From contig SVLC01000006.1 of the NCBI GenBank assembly GCA_015068155.1, positions 1 through 51,159 on the forward strand: 51,159 bases of DNA. The letters run 5' to 3'. This document shows positions 16,285-24,854 of this stretch, piece after piece. Positions within the stretch are counted from its first letter, which is position 1; every line of letters begins with the position of its first letter. Source of the stretch: Oscillospiraceae bacterium. GTDB taxonomy: Bacteria; Bacillota; Clostridia; Oscillospirales; Oscillospiraceae. The position numbers were made by a program, and so were the translations under genes. Under the pieces are notes generated by a model, which saw only the letters and a list, made by a program, of their open reading frames with translations, was not told the DNA's origin and searched no databases.

Positions 16285-17707
16285 TCGGCCGAAATTTCGG
16301 CCTTACGGCAGCACACAGCTGCGCTTTGCACTGACATTTGTCGTGATCACCGGCGCCGTGCTGCTGTTTCTGAACATATATTGCTCCGCATTCAGCCAAC
16401 GGTTGTTTTACGAGAGCAAGCAGCGTTCCATGGTGGAAAAAGCCCAGTTGGTCGCCAATGAGATCGGCAGTTTGGAAGTCATGACTCCTTCGGGTATTGA
16501 TGCGTCTATCAAAAAGGTCAGCCAACTTTCCGTGAGCCGTTTGATCGTCACCGATCAGGACGGCAGTATCATTTATGACTCCAATCCGGATGCCGTCACC
16601 GAGCCGCAAATGCTGGACCAGGCCAACGAAGCCATGCAGGGTTATCGTCTGTTTAACTGGCATTATCACAACGGCGTGATGCGCTCGGAAGCGGCCGTGC
16701 CCATTGTCAGTTACAATGTGTTCTCCGGTTGTGTCTATATTCTGGAGACCGATGCCGAGATGGGCCATCTGCTGCAGACTTTGATGGACGCGATTTTCAC
16801 CGTTACGCTGCTGTTGGAAGTTGGTCTGCTGATATTTGCCGTGATTTACGCCTACCAGTTTTCCCGGCGGCTGCGAAAGATCATGGCTTCCATGGATATC
16901 ATTCAGGACGGAAACTATGATCATAAAGTGCGTCTGGGCGGCCATGATGAGCTTTCCATTTTGGGCGACGAGTTCAACGACCTGACGGAACGGCTAAAAA
17001 TCTCCGAAAACAAACGGCGTCAGTTCGTTTCCGATGCCTCACACGAGCTCAAAACGCCCCTGGCTTCCATCAAGCTGCTGTCGGACTCCATTTTGCAGTA
17101 TGATATGGACCAGGAAACGGTGCGGGAATTTGTCAGCGATATCGGCAACGAAGCCGACCGGCTGACCCGTATGACCACCAAACTGCTGGCATTGACCAAA
17201 GGCGAACGCAGCAACGATTTGGCTGACGCAGAGATCATCTATATGGCCCCCACCCTGCAGCGGGTGGCCAAGATGCTTTCCTCCCTGGCTTCGGAAAACA
17301 ACGTAACCATCGAAACCGACCTTGCCACCGACTCCCAGGTGCTGATCCAGGAAGACGATTTGTATCAGATCGCCTTTAATCTGGCAGAAAACGGCATCAA
17401 ATACAATGTTCCCGGGGGAAAGCTCAGCATTTCCCTGCACCGGCAGGAGGACAATGCCATTCTCCGTGTCAGTGACACCGGCATGGGCATACCGCCGGAG
17501 GCCATCGGTCATGTATTCGAACGTTTTTATCGAGTGGATAAGGCCCGATCCCGGCAATCCGGCGGCAGCGGTTTGGGTCTGGCCATCGTTCGCAGCATTG
17601 TGGAACGGAATAACGGACAGATCCATCTGCAAAGCACCTTGGGAAAAGGCACGGTTTTTACCGTGGAATTCCCCCTATTTGATATCGACAGTGAGGAGAA
17701 TATATAA
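16262..17707 (+). CDS. Sensor histidine kinase (HAMP, HisKA, HATPase)
   Basis: A 481-residue membrane kinase partnered with the upstream regulator. TM helices are at about 21-42 and 176-199, flanking an extracytoplasmic sensor of about 130 residues with a PAS-like fold pattern (RLIVTDQDGSIIYDSNP). Then come HAMP, HisKA with phospho-His261 (SDASHELKTPLASIKLL), and HATPase boxes N (NLAENGIKYN), G1 (DTGMGIP) and G2 (GGSGLGLAIV). It resembles WalK/PhoR-type kinases. The start is uncertain: a TTG at 16262 inside the regulator gene is the only in-frame start before TM1 that keeps the helix whole, but its Shine-Dalgarno is poor, so coupling is likely. Confidence 0.93.
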   Translation: MVITSKNNRPKFRPYGSTQLRFALTFVVITGAVLLFLNIYCSAFSQRLFYESKQRSMVEKAQLVANEIGSLEVMTPSGIDASIKKVSQLSVSRLIVTDQDGSIIYDSNPDAVTEPQMLDQANEAMQGYRLFNWHYHNGVMRSEAAVPIVSYNVFSGCVYILETDAEMGHLLQTLMDAIFTVTLLLEVGLLIFAVIYAYQFSRRLRKIMASMDIIQDGNYDHKVRLGGHDELSILGDEFNDLTERLKISENKRRQFVSDASHELKTPLASIKLLSDSILQYDMDQETVREFVSDIGNEADRLTRMTTKLLALTKGERSNDLADAEIIYMAPTLQRVAKMLSSLASENNVTIETDLATDSQVLIQEDDLYQIAFNLAENGIKYNVPGGKLSISLHRQEDNAILRVSDTGMGIPPEAIGHVFERFYRVDKARSRQSGGSGLGLAIVRSIVERNNGQIHLQSTLGKGTVFTVEFPLFDIDSEENI

Positions 17708-17710
17708 TTT

Positions 17711-18466
17711 ATGAAACTGATTTCCTGGAATGTAAACGGTTTGCGAGCCTGCATGGGAAAAGGATTTATGGACCATTTTCATGCGCTGGATGCCGACTTT
17801 TTCTGCCTGCAGGAGACCAAGCTCCAGGCCGGTCAGATCACCATGGACCTGCCAGCCTACCACGAATACTGGAACTATGCCGAGAAGAAAGGCTATTCCG
17901 GCACCGCTGTTTTCTCTAAGGCGGCGGCTTTGTCCGCAACCTATGGCATAGGCATCCCGGAGCATGACACGGAAGGCCGGGTCATCACCCTGGAATACGA
18001 GGATTTTTACCTTGTCACCTGCTATACGCCCAACGCACAGCGGGAGCTGACAAGACTTGCCTACCGCATGGAGTGGGAGGATGCTTTTCTTTCCTACCTG
18101 AAAGGGCTGGATGAAAAGAAACCCGTGATTCTCTGCGGCGATCTGAATGTTGCCCACCAACCCATCGACTTGAAGAACCCCGGCGCCAATAAGCGCAACG
18201 CCGGCTTTACCGATGAAGAGCGAAACGCCTTTTCCCGATTGCTTGAAAACGGCTTTGTGGATTCCTTCCGCTACCTCTACCCTGACAAGACCGGCGCTTA
18301 CAGCTGGTGGAGCTATATGTTCAACGCCCGGGCCAACAACGCAGGCTGGCGTATTGACTATTTTGTGGTATCTGCCCGTCTGGCAGAGAAGATCCGGGAG
18401 GCAACCATCCACCCGGATGTGATGGGTTCTGACCATTGTCCGGTGGGATTGGATATATCTCTCTAA
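17711..18466 (+). CDS. xth: Exodeoxyribonuclease III
   Basis: A 251-residue AP endonuclease / 3'-5' exonuclease of base-excision repair. The metal and catalytic residues of the endonuclease/exonuclease/phosphatase fold are visible: [15 protein letters not shown] (metal Glu), CGDLNVAH (Asp and Asn), WRIDYFVVS, and the terminal SDHCPVGL (catalytic His). It follows the kinase gene after 3 nt. The uracil-DNA glycosylase encoded about 4 kb away acts in the same pathway but is on the other strand. Confidence 0.96.
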   Translation: MKLISWNVNGLRACMGKGFMDHFHALDADFFCLQETKLQAGQITMDLPAYHEYWNYAEKKGYSGTAVFSKAAALSATYGIGIPEHDTEGRVITLEYEDFYLVTCYTPNAQRELTRLAYRMEWEDAFLSYLKGLDEKKPVILCGDLNVAHQPIDLKNPGANKRNAGFTDEERNAFSRLLENGFVDSFRYLYPDKTGAYSWWSYMFNARANNAGWRIDYFVVSARLAEKIREATIHPDVMGSDHCPVGLDISL

Positions 18467-18482
18467 GAAGGAGATGCGCTGA

Positions 18483-19025
18483 ATGAAAACCACAAAGATC
18501 GTTATATTCAGCGTGATTGGCGGTGTTATTGCATTGCTGGCATGTGTCAGTTTACTTGTGTTCTTTTTGATGCGTTCCGGCCTTACCCAGCAAATTGAAG
18601 ACATGAACGGCCCAGAGGACACTTCCCTGGCCAGTATCACCTTTGAGGAATTGGTATCCTCCAAGAGCCATTATGTAGGAACACATTTCTACCACTCCGA
18701 AGATGGCGGCCAAACCCAGGTTGACAACATTTTCGAAGATGTGGACTATGACAGATGCAGCATACGATGCAAGCAGATCAGTGGTATTTACATTCTGCAT
18801 GCCACCAAAACCGACGCAAATTCCATGACACTTACTGTTGACTCCACCTGCACCACCGGTAATATGGAGATCATCATTACCATTGACGGTGAATACTACC
18901 AGCATGTGACCACAGGTAGTCAGCAAACCATTTCCCTGGATGATATTGCCGGCAAGTTGGTCCTCGTTAAAGTAGGCGCGGAAAGCGCGGAAATACAAGT
19001 TGCAGCGGAAAGGGTCATTCCTTAA
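18483..19025 (+). CDS. Hypothetical membrane-anchored protein
   Basis: Not recognised. 180 residues with one N-terminal helix (about 6-30, IVIFSVIGGVIALLACVSLL), then an extracytoplasmic region rich in Thr, Asp and beta-prone segments, including two Cys close together (CSIRC). A GAAGGAG Shine-Dalgarno precedes the ATG. It follows the exonuclease gene by 16 nt, probably on the same transcript. Confidence 0.75.
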   Translation: MKTTKIVIFSVIGGVIALLACVSLLVFFLMRSGLTQQIEDMNGPEDTSLASITFEELVSSKSHYVGTHFYHSEDGGQTQVDNIFEDVDYDRCSIRCKQISGIYILHATKTDANSMTLTVDSTCTTGNMEIIITIDGEYYQHVTTGSQQTISLDDIAGKLVLVKVGAESAEIQVAAERVIP

Positions 19026-19053
19026 AGAAAACCCATTTCTTCGGAAAAAACAG

Positions 19054-19082
19054 TTGACATTTCCTGCATTTACCGCTATAAT
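19054..19082 (+). promoter_or_regulatory. Consensus promoter of tRNA-Thr
   Basis: TTGACA (19054-19059) and TATAAT (19077-19082), spacing 17 bp, with the first -10 base 16 bp before the tRNA 5' end. Confidence 0.9.
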
Positions 19083-19092
19083 ACACTGGCTT

Positions 19093-19168
19093 GCTAGTGT
19101 AGCACAGTCGGTAGTGCATCTCACTCGTAATGAGAAGGTCGCCTGTTCGAGTCAGGTCACTAGCTCCA
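19093..19168 (+). tRNA. tRNA-Thr (anticodon CGT)
   Basis: A full cloverleaf: acceptor GCTAGTG/CACTAGC, anticodon stem TCTCA/TGAGA with loop CTCGTAA giving anticodon CGT (reads ACG), T-arm CCTG TTCGAGT CAGG, discriminator T and encoded CCA. It has its own promoter and terminator, so it is a single-tRNA unit. Confidence 0.95.
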
Positions 19169-19197
19169 AAAGCCACTTGCGAAAGCAAGTGGCTTTT
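19168..19197 (+). terminator. Terminator of tRNA-Thr
   Basis: AAAAGCCACTTGC and its complement enclose a GAAA tetraloop and end in TTTT. The stem begins at the last A of the tRNA CCA. Confidence 0.88.
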
Positions 19198-19217
19198 CTG
19201 ATACTGGGAGGTATTTC

Positions 19218-19760
19218 ATGAAACTATTACTGCAAGTGTTCCTCACTTTTGCAAAGGTGGGTGTTATGACCTTCGGCGGCGGTTATGCCATGCTGCCCAT
19301 TCTCCAGCGGGAAATCGTGGACAACAATGGCTGGGCCACGGAAGAAGAACTGATGGACTACTTTGCCATCGGCCAGTGTACCCCCGGTGTGATAGCTGTT
19401 AACACAGCAACTTTCATTGGTCAAAAGCTGAAAGGCACATGGGGCGCCATTTTTGCCACCTTGGGTGTTGTGTTCCCCTCTTTGGTGATCATCAGTTTGC
19501 TGGCCGGCGTGATCGAAGCATTCTCCCATTTGGTTTGGGTGCAGAACGCCTTCGGCGGCATCCGGGTCTGCGTGTGCATACTGATCGCCAACGCCGTTGT
19601 GAAGTTGTTTAAAAAGGCTGTAGTGGATATTCCCACAATGATCATCTTTCTGGCGGTAGCCTTAGGCAGCATTTTCCTGTCGATCAGCCCTGTGATTTTT
19701 GTACTGCTGGCTGCTGGAGCCGGTATTATCCTCAAGGCGATCGGAGGTAAAAAAGCATGA
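19218..19760 (+). CDS. Chromate-type transporter, N-terminal half protein
   Basis: A 180-residue integral membrane protein of the CHR family (short-chain form). The diagnostic start FAKVGVMTFGGGYAMLPILQ is present, followed by IGQCTPGVIAVNTATFIG. Short-chain CHR proteins work as heteromeric pairs, and the second half is encoded directly downstream with an ATGA overlap. Family members export chromate or related oxyanions. The physiological substrate in anaerobes is uncertain. Confidence 0.9.
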   Translation: MKLLLQVFLTFAKVGVMTFGGGYAMLPILQREIVDNNGWATEEELMDYFAIGQCTPGVIAVNTATFIGQKLKGTWGAIFATLGVVFPSLVIISLLAGVIEAFSHLVWVQNAFGGIRVCVCILIANAVVKLFKKAVVDIPTMIIFLAVALGSIFLSISPVIFVLLAAGAGIILKAIGGKKA

Positions 19761-20356
19761 TCTATCTACAGCTTTTCTGGGAGTTTTTCAAGACCGGCCT
19801 TTTCGCCGTAGGCGGCGGCATGGCCACCATCCCCTTTTTGTATGATCTTTCTGACAAGACCGGCTGGTTCAGTCACAATGACCTGGCCAACATGATCGCT
19901 GTCGGCGAATCCACCCCCGGCCCCATCGGCGTAAACATGGCCACCTATGTGGGTTTCGTCACCGGCATGCAGGACGCCGGGATTCCCACCGCCATTTTGG
20001 GCGCTGTCGTCGCCACTTTGGGACTGGTTACCCCCTGTTTGATCATTATTCTCATTATCGCAGCTATACTGAAAAGCTTCCGAAACAACAAATATGTGAA
20101 TAACGCCTTCTACGGTCTGCGCCCCGCCTCCACCGGCCTGATTGCAGCGGCCGGTATCACGGTCGTGGCTGCCAATCTCTTTTTCTCAGATGTTTGGAGC
20201 CGGGGCAACTTCCTGGGCGCTTTTAACTGGAAGGGCATTGCGCTGGCCGCAGTGCTGTGGGTACTGACCAATGTGGTAAAGAAAACCAAAAAATGGCATC
20301 CCATCGTATTTATCGGCATTTCCGCCCTGGTGGGCATAGTGTTTCAAATGGGATAA
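19757..20356 (+). CDS. Chromate-type transporter, second half protein
   Basis: A 199-residue partner of the preceding gene, with the matching signatures FFKTGLFAVGGGMATIPFL and VGESTPGPIGVNMATYVG. About six membrane helices. The 4-nt overlap implies coupled translation and a 1:1 complex. A bidirectional terminator follows. Confidence 0.9.
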   Translation: MIYLQLFWEFFKTGLFAVGGGMATIPFLYDLSDKTGWFSHNDLANMIAVGESTPGPIGVNMATYVGFVTGMQDAGIPTAILGAVVATLGLVTPCLIIILIIAAILKSFRNNKYVNNAFYGLRPASTGLIAAAGITVVAANLFFSDVWSRGNFLGAFNWKGIALAAVLWVLTNVVKKTKKWHPIVFIGISALVGIVFQMG

Positions 20357-20358
20357 AG

Positions 20359-20390
20359 AAACGGCAACCTCTTTTTCGAGGTTGCCGTTT
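20359..20390. terminator. Bidirectional terminator between convergent genes
   Basis: AAACGGCAACCTC pairs perfectly with GAGGTTGCCGTTT around a T-rich loop. It sits 3 nt after the transporter stop and 5 nt after the LUD gene stop on the other strand. Confidence 0.8.
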
Positions 20391-20395
20391 GTGAA

Positions 20396-21034
20396 TTAAA
20401 GACCAAGTTCCTCGCCTACCAGTATGAATTTAATACGGCCCACAGGGCGGCAATGGCGGGTAATGAGGATCTGGTTGCAAATGCAGGTCTGGCTCTTGCA
20501 ATCGGCACAGGTGCCGGTAACGGTGCAGGGATTTGGCAGTTGGAAGCGTTGCTGATTCATGGGAGCAGCTACGGTGCGCGCCCGGGTAATTGCGGCATCC
20601 AGGGTGTCTTCCACCTTGTTCATACCGGCGATCACGATCACTTCCTTGGGGCCATAGACGATGGCGGCGACACGATTTCCGTTGCCGTCGATATTTACCA
20701 TTTGACCATCCATGGAGATGGCATTAGCGCCGGTGATAAACACATCAGTAAGCAGGCATCGGCGCATAGCTTCTTCCCGCTCTTCCGGCGTACGGCAGGT
20801 GTCCCGGTCAATGGGCTGGTACTCCCCTGCCCGGACCGCATCCATCAGGCCGATCTGCTGGGCGCTGAGGGCACCGCCCCAGCCTACGGATGCGCCTGCC
20901 GGGATCAAAGACACAGCCTTTTCCAACGCCTGCTCTCTATTTTCACAGTAATAGGCATCAAAGTGCCGATTTTTTAAATTGTTTACCAGGATTTCGCCCC
21001 GTTTGGCGAAATATAGTTTTTGCATATCGGTCAT
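20396..21034 (-). CDS. LUD-domain (LutC/YkgG-like) protein
   Basis: A 212-residue LUD-domain protein with SVGWGGALSAQQIGLMDAV, DVFITGANAISMDGQMVNID and GPKEVIVIAGMNKVEDTLD, the segments typical of stand-alone clostridial members. The C-terminus carries a Cys cluster (CTVTGTCADCKSQTCIC), which may bind iron-sulfur or zinc. LutC-type proteins take part in lactate oxidation. No lutA or lutB lies nearby, so the role is open. AGAGGA precedes the ATG. Confidence 0.85.
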   Translation of the reverse strand: MTDMQKLYFAKRGEILVNNLKNRHFDAYYCENREQALEKAVSLIPAGASVGWGGALSAQQIGLMDAVRAGEYQPIDRDTCRTPEEREEAMRRCLLTDVFITGANAISMDGQMVNIDGNGNRVAAIVYGPKEVIVIAGMNKVEDTLDAAITRARTVAAPMNQQRFQLPNPCTVTGTCADCKSQTCICNQILITRHCRPVGRIKFILVGEELGL

Positions 21035-21056
21035 AGTGATTCCTCTTTTAGAAAAC

Positions 21057-21079
21057 AGCGGGATCGCTTGGATCCCGCT
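21057..21079 (-). terminator. Terminator of the aminotransferase gene
   Basis: AGCGGGATC and its complement form a 9-bp stem followed on the minus strand by GTTTTC. Confidence 0.75.
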
Positions 21080-21091
21080 GCTTGTATGTAT

Positions 21092-22357
21092 TTAAATACC
21101 CAGTTCCTTCTCGAAGGCGGCGATCTTCAGGCACAGGCAGAACACGGCCATAGCCTGCTCCAGCTCAGCCACGGGAGGCAGGCTGGGAGCGATACGGATG
21201 TTGGTATCCATAGGATCGATGCCATAGGGATAGGTAGCGCCGGCATCGGTCATCACGACGCCTGCTTCCTTTGCCAGGGCCAGAGCGCGCTTGGCAGTAC
21301 CGGGCATGGTGTTCAAAGACACGAAGTAGCCGCCCTTAGGCTTATTCCACTGGGCAAAGCCCAGAGGCGCGATCTCACGATCCAGCACTTCCAGAACCAT
21401 CCGGAACTTGGGAGCCATCAGGGTTGCGTGGCGCTTCATGATCTCCAGCGTACCTTCCTTATTCTTCAGGTACTTGACATGACGCAGCTGGTTCACCTTG
21501 TCGTAGGAAATCAGCTGAACGCCCAGCAGCTTTTCCATATACTTGATGTTCTCAGCAGAAGATGCCATCACGGAGATGCCGGCGCCGGGGAAAGTGATCT
21601 TGGAGGTAGATGCAAACTCGAAGACCATATCGGGGTTACCAGCCTCGCGGCACAGGGTAATGATATCCTTGAAGGGTACGAACTCGCCTTCAAACTCGTG
21701 GACGCAATATGCGTTGTCCCACATGATGGTAAAGTCGGGAGCCGCAGCCTTCAGATTGGCAAAACGGGCAATGGTCTCATCAGAGTAGATGATACCCTCG
21801 GGATTGGAATACTTGGGAACACACCAGATACCCTTCACAGCGGGATCCTTCACCAGATCTTCCACCATATCCATATCGGGACCATTCTCGGTCATGGGAA
21901 TGGTGATCAGCTCAAAACCGAAGGACTCGGTAATGCGGAAGTGACGGTCGTAGCCAGGTGCCGGACAAAGGAACTTCAGCTTTTCTTCCTTGCACCAGGG
22001 CTTAGGGCTATTCTTCAAGCCGTGGGTGTATGCCTTGGAGATCAGATCATACATCAGCGTCAGGCTGGCGCTGCCGCCGACAAACACCTCGTTGGTCTGA
22101 CAACCCAGCACATCGGCCCAATAGGCCTTGGCGCAGGGCAGGCCACCCAGCTCGCCATAGTTGCGGGCATCCATGCCGTCGACCTTGCAATCAGCATGGT
22201 TGTCCAAAACGGTGAGAATATCGCTGACTAAATCCAGTTGTGCCGAGGAGGGCTTACCGCGGGCCATGTTCAGCTTCAGGTTTTTGGCCTTCCAGCTTTC
22301 ATATTCGGCCAGAGCGGCTTCGTAAGCAGTGCGCATTGCTTCATTTGTCATGTTCAT
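21092..22357 (-). CDS. Aspartate aminotransferase-type PLP enzyme (class I)
   Basis: A 421-residue cytoplasmic PLP enzyme, probably of the atypical aspartate aminotransferase family (Pfam Asp_aminotransf). Seen: FVGGSASLTLMYDLIS (cofactor phosphate loop), WCVPKYSNPEG, MWDNAYCVHEF, the PLP Lys in FASTSKITFPGAG, and NIRIAPSLPP (substrate carboxylate Arg). The start at 22357 is chosen because GAGG lies 9 nt upstream. An earlier in-frame ATG would place the promoter inside the gene. It transfers amino groups between aspartate/glutamate and oxo acids. Confidence 0.92.
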   Translation of the reverse strand: MNMTNEAMRTAYEAALAEYESWKAKNLKLNMARGKPSSAQLDLVSDILTVLDNHADCKVDGMDARNYGELGGLPCAKAYWADVLGCQTNEVFVGGSASLTLMYDLISKAYTHGLKNSPKPWCKEEKLKFLCPAPGYDRHFRITESFGFELITIPMTENGPDMDMVEDLVKDPAVKGIWCVPKYSNPEGIIYSDETIARFANLKAAAPDFTIMWDNAYCVHEFEGEFVPFKDIITLCREAGNPDMVFEFASTSKITFPGAGISVMASSAENIKYMEKLLGVQLISYDKVNQLRHVKYLKNKEGTLEIMKRHATLMAPKFRMVLEVLDREIAPLGFAQWNKPKGGYFVSLNTMPGTAKRALALAKEAGVVMTDAGATYPYGIDPMDTNIRIAPSLPPVAELEQAMAVFCLCLKIAAFEKELGI

Positions 22358-22393
22358 GGGCTTCAACCTCATTTCATTTTTTATGATACTGCC

Positions 22394-22422
22394 ATTATAC
22401 ACATTATCTTTGGAAAAAGCAA
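22394..22422 (-). promoter_or_regulatory. Promoter of the aminotransferase gene
   Basis: TTGCTT (22417-22422) and TATAAT (22394-22399) on the minus strand, spacing 17 bp. Confidence 0.75.
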
Positions 22423-22431
22423 CCATAGAAA

Positions 22432-22465
22432 ACACCTCCGAAGCGGAATTTTACTTCGGAGGTGT
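22432..22465 (-). terminator. Terminator of the Na/Pi cotransporter gene
   Basis: ACACCTCCGAAG pairs with CTTCGGAGGTGT around a 10-nt loop, followed on the minus strand by TTTTC. Confidence 0.85.
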
Positions 22466-22470
22466 ATGAT

Positions 22471-24276
22471 TTATTGTATGTCCATCAAGGGATCCAAATA
22501 CTGCGCTCTGCGCTTGGCGCAGGCATCTGCATAACCGGCATCGGCGCCGCTGTGGATCTCCTGCAAATATTTGTGATGATTACGGAATATTTTTTCATCA
22601 CCCCGGGCCAGCATCATCACACCGATGGAAGAACAATGGTCCGCTACACGTTCCAGATGCGTCAAAGATTCCATAAACACCAGACCGGAGCTGATGGAAC
22701 AGGTACCGTTCTTCAGCCGCTTCGTATGCCGGTCTTTCAGGATCATCACCATGTCGTCGATGGTTTCCTCCAAAGGCTCGATCCGCTTAGCCATTTCATT
22801 GTCGTTGGACTCAAAGGCGTTGACGGTCACATCCAGAATCTCATATACGGCAGCGCACAGCAGCGACAGTTCTCTTTTAGCGCTGTCGGAGAACGTGGTT
22901 TTCTCCGTTTCCATCTGCTGCGCCAGCTCCAGCAAATTGGTGCCATAGTCGCCAACACGTTCAAAACTGGGCACGGTCTGCAACAGCATATCCACCTGAC
23001 GGTCGTCCGCCTCGGTCTCCACCGCCTTGGATAGTCCAATGAGGAACCGGTCGGAACGGTCCGCAAACCGATCCAAGGAATCTTCGTTGGCATTGATCTG
23101 TTCTATATCAGCCTTGGCATTGCCCAACAGCTTTTCACTGCAGGCCTTGAAATTATCCTTCGCAACATGACCCATAGCCGCCACAGCCTTGGTAGCCTCT
23201 ACCACTGCCAAAGCCGGGGAGATATAAAGCTTCTCGCTAAGGGTATGCAGCTCCGGATGCCGATGCACACGACCAGGCTTGTCCTTTACCACTATAATAG
23301 ACAGCTTAACCAGTTGATTGGTAAAGGGCAAAAGCAAAATCGCTGTGAAGAAATTAAACGCGCTCTGGAAAAAAGCAATCACCGTGCTGGTGGCCCTCAT
23401 CGTCCAGAAGCCTTCGCCAAACACATTCAGAGATTGCATCACGCTTAGAATGATCATAAATACCAGTGTACCAGTACAATTAAACACCACATGCACTACA
23501 CCGGTACGCTTAGAGTCCCGGCTGCCACCGCCGACAAAGCAATAAAACGCCGTCACAATGGTGGTACCGATATTGATACCCATGACGATGGGGTACATAC
23601 CGGCAAAATCCATCGCGCCGGTAGCGGACAGCGATTGGAGCATAGCCACCGTAGCTGACGAACTTTGTACAATCACCGTAATGACCATACCTGCCAAAAT
23701 GCCCAGCACCGGCACATCAGAAAGGCTGGAAAGCAATTCCAGGAATGCCGGGGATTCGGCAAACCCCTTCACGGCGCCGGTCATATTCATCAGGCCCACA
23801 AACAGAATACCAAAGCCCATGCAAATGTCGCCGATATTCTTGGACTTATGACTCTTAACAAACATAATCAGCACAATACCGATCAGCAACGCAATGGGCG
23901 CCAGAGTATCCGTATCAAACAACCACAGAAGCCAATTGTCGCCGCCGTTCTTCACAAAAGCCAATGCGGTAATCCACGCCGTTACTGTGGTGCCGATGTT
24001 GGCGCCCATAACAATGGACACCGCCTGCTTCAATGTCAGCACGCCGGCGCCGATCAAGGCAACCGCCAAAACGATGGTTGCGGTAGAGCTTTGAATAACC
24101 GCCGTAACCACCATACCGATCAAAGCTCCGAGAACCACATTTCCCGTCAGTTTACCAAGAACCCGTTTAAGGGCCTCGCCGGAGCTGTTTTTCAGGCCAT
24201 CGCCCATAACCTCGATACCATACAGGAACATGGCCAAACCACCCAGCATGGTTACGATCGCACTTACAATTTGCAT
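22471..24276 (-). CDS. Na/phosphate cotransporter with PhoU-like domain
   Basis: A 601-residue membrane protein. The N-terminal half has two inverted PNaS repeats with the QSS signatures AVIQSSTATIV and VIVQSSSATVA. The C-terminal about 200 residues form a cytoplasmic PhoU-like helical domain (SFERVGDYGTNLLELAQQME, then SLTHLERVADHCSSIGVMML). PhoU domains usually tune phosphate uptake. ACGAGGCG precedes the ATG. It imports phosphate with sodium. No pst or pho genes are nearby. Confidence 0.93.
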   Translation of the reverse strand: MQIVSAIVTMLGGLAMFLYGIEVMGDGLKNSSGEALKRVLGKLTGNVVLGALIGMVVTAVIQSSTATIVLAVALIGAGVLTLKQAVSIVMGANIGTTVTAWITALAFVKNGGDNWLLWLFDTDTLAPIALLIGIVLIMFVKSHKSKNIGDICMGFGILFVGLMNMTGAVKGFAESPAFLELLSSLSDVPVLGILAGMVITVIVQSSSATVAMLQSLSATGAMDFAGMYPIVMGINIGTTIVTAFYCFVGGGSRDSKRTGVVHVVFNCTGTLVFMIILSVMQSLNVFGEGFWTMRATSTVIAFFQSAFNFFTAILLLPFTNQLVKLSIIVVKDKPGRVHRHPELHTLSEKLYISPALAVVEATKAVAAMGHVAKDNFKACSEKLLGNAKADIEQINANEDSLDRFADRSDRFLIGLSKAVETEADDRQVDMLLQTVPSFERVGDYGTNLLELAQQMETEKTTFSDSAKRELSLLCAAVYEILDVTVNAFESNDNEMAKRIEPLEETIDDMVMILKDRHTKRLKNGTCSISSGLVFMESLTHLERVADHCSSIGVMMLARGDEKIFRNHHKYLQEIHSGADAGYADACAKRRAQYLDPLMDIQ

Positions 24277-24398
24277 AAAAAACGCCTCGTTTCTATGTCT
24301 ATGTCACACTGGTTTTCATTATACGGCAAATTTCGACAAATGTATAGACACAATTTAGAAAAATTTTCCGAAATTATCAGATCATTTTTCGTAAATTA

Positions 24399-24836
24399 TT
24401 ACTTTCCTGTGGAGCCAAAGCCACCGGTATCACGGACCGTATCGGACAGTTCCTCCACCTCTTCGTAAGCGGGCGTCAACACCGGGGTGATCACAAACTG
24501 CGCCACCCGCTCACCGGGCTGCAAAACCTGCGGCTGATTGGAGTGGTTCAATAACACTACCCGAATCTCTCCCCGATAGTCACTGTCTACCACCCCCACT
24601 TTATTGGCAGGCGCCAATCCTCTTTTCGCACCCATGCTGCTGCGGGCATATACCAAGCCGGCACACCCCTTCGGTACCTCCAGTGCGATGCCGGTGGGAA
24701 CCCAGAACACCTCGCCGGGTGCAATGGTAACTGCCGTATCCAAGCAAGCATAAAGGTCAGCGCCTGCCGCTTCCGCAGAGCCGTAGGTAGGCAGCGCCGC
24801 ATTGGGATGCAATTTTTTAACGCGTATAGTCTCCAT
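24399..24836 (-). CDS. dut: dUTP diphosphatase
   Basis: A 145-residue trimeric dUTPase hydrolysing dUTP to dUMP. All five motifs are visible: AGADLYA (1), YARSSMGAKRGL (2), KVGVVDSDYRGE (3, catalytic Asp), GERVAQFVI (4) and RDTGGFGSTGK (5, C-terminal arm). It is the third gene of a PAP2-hydrolase-dut unit, 18 nt after the hydrolase. Confidence 0.96.
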   Translation of the reverse strand: METIRVKKLHPNAALPTYGSAEAAGADLYACLDTAVTIAPGEVFWVPTGIALEVPKGCAGLVYARSSMGAKRGLAPANKVGVVDSDYRGEIRVVLLNHSNQPQVLQPGERVAQFVITPVLTPAYEEVEELSDTVRDTGGFGSTGK

Positions 24837-24854
24837 ATTCTTTCGTTCCCCTTT

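Noticed and set aside
19218..20356. Frameshifted single chromate transporter gene.
   Set aside because: Both halves have their own start, complete CHR signatures and an ATGA overlap, which is the known short-chain two-protein form, not a broken gene.
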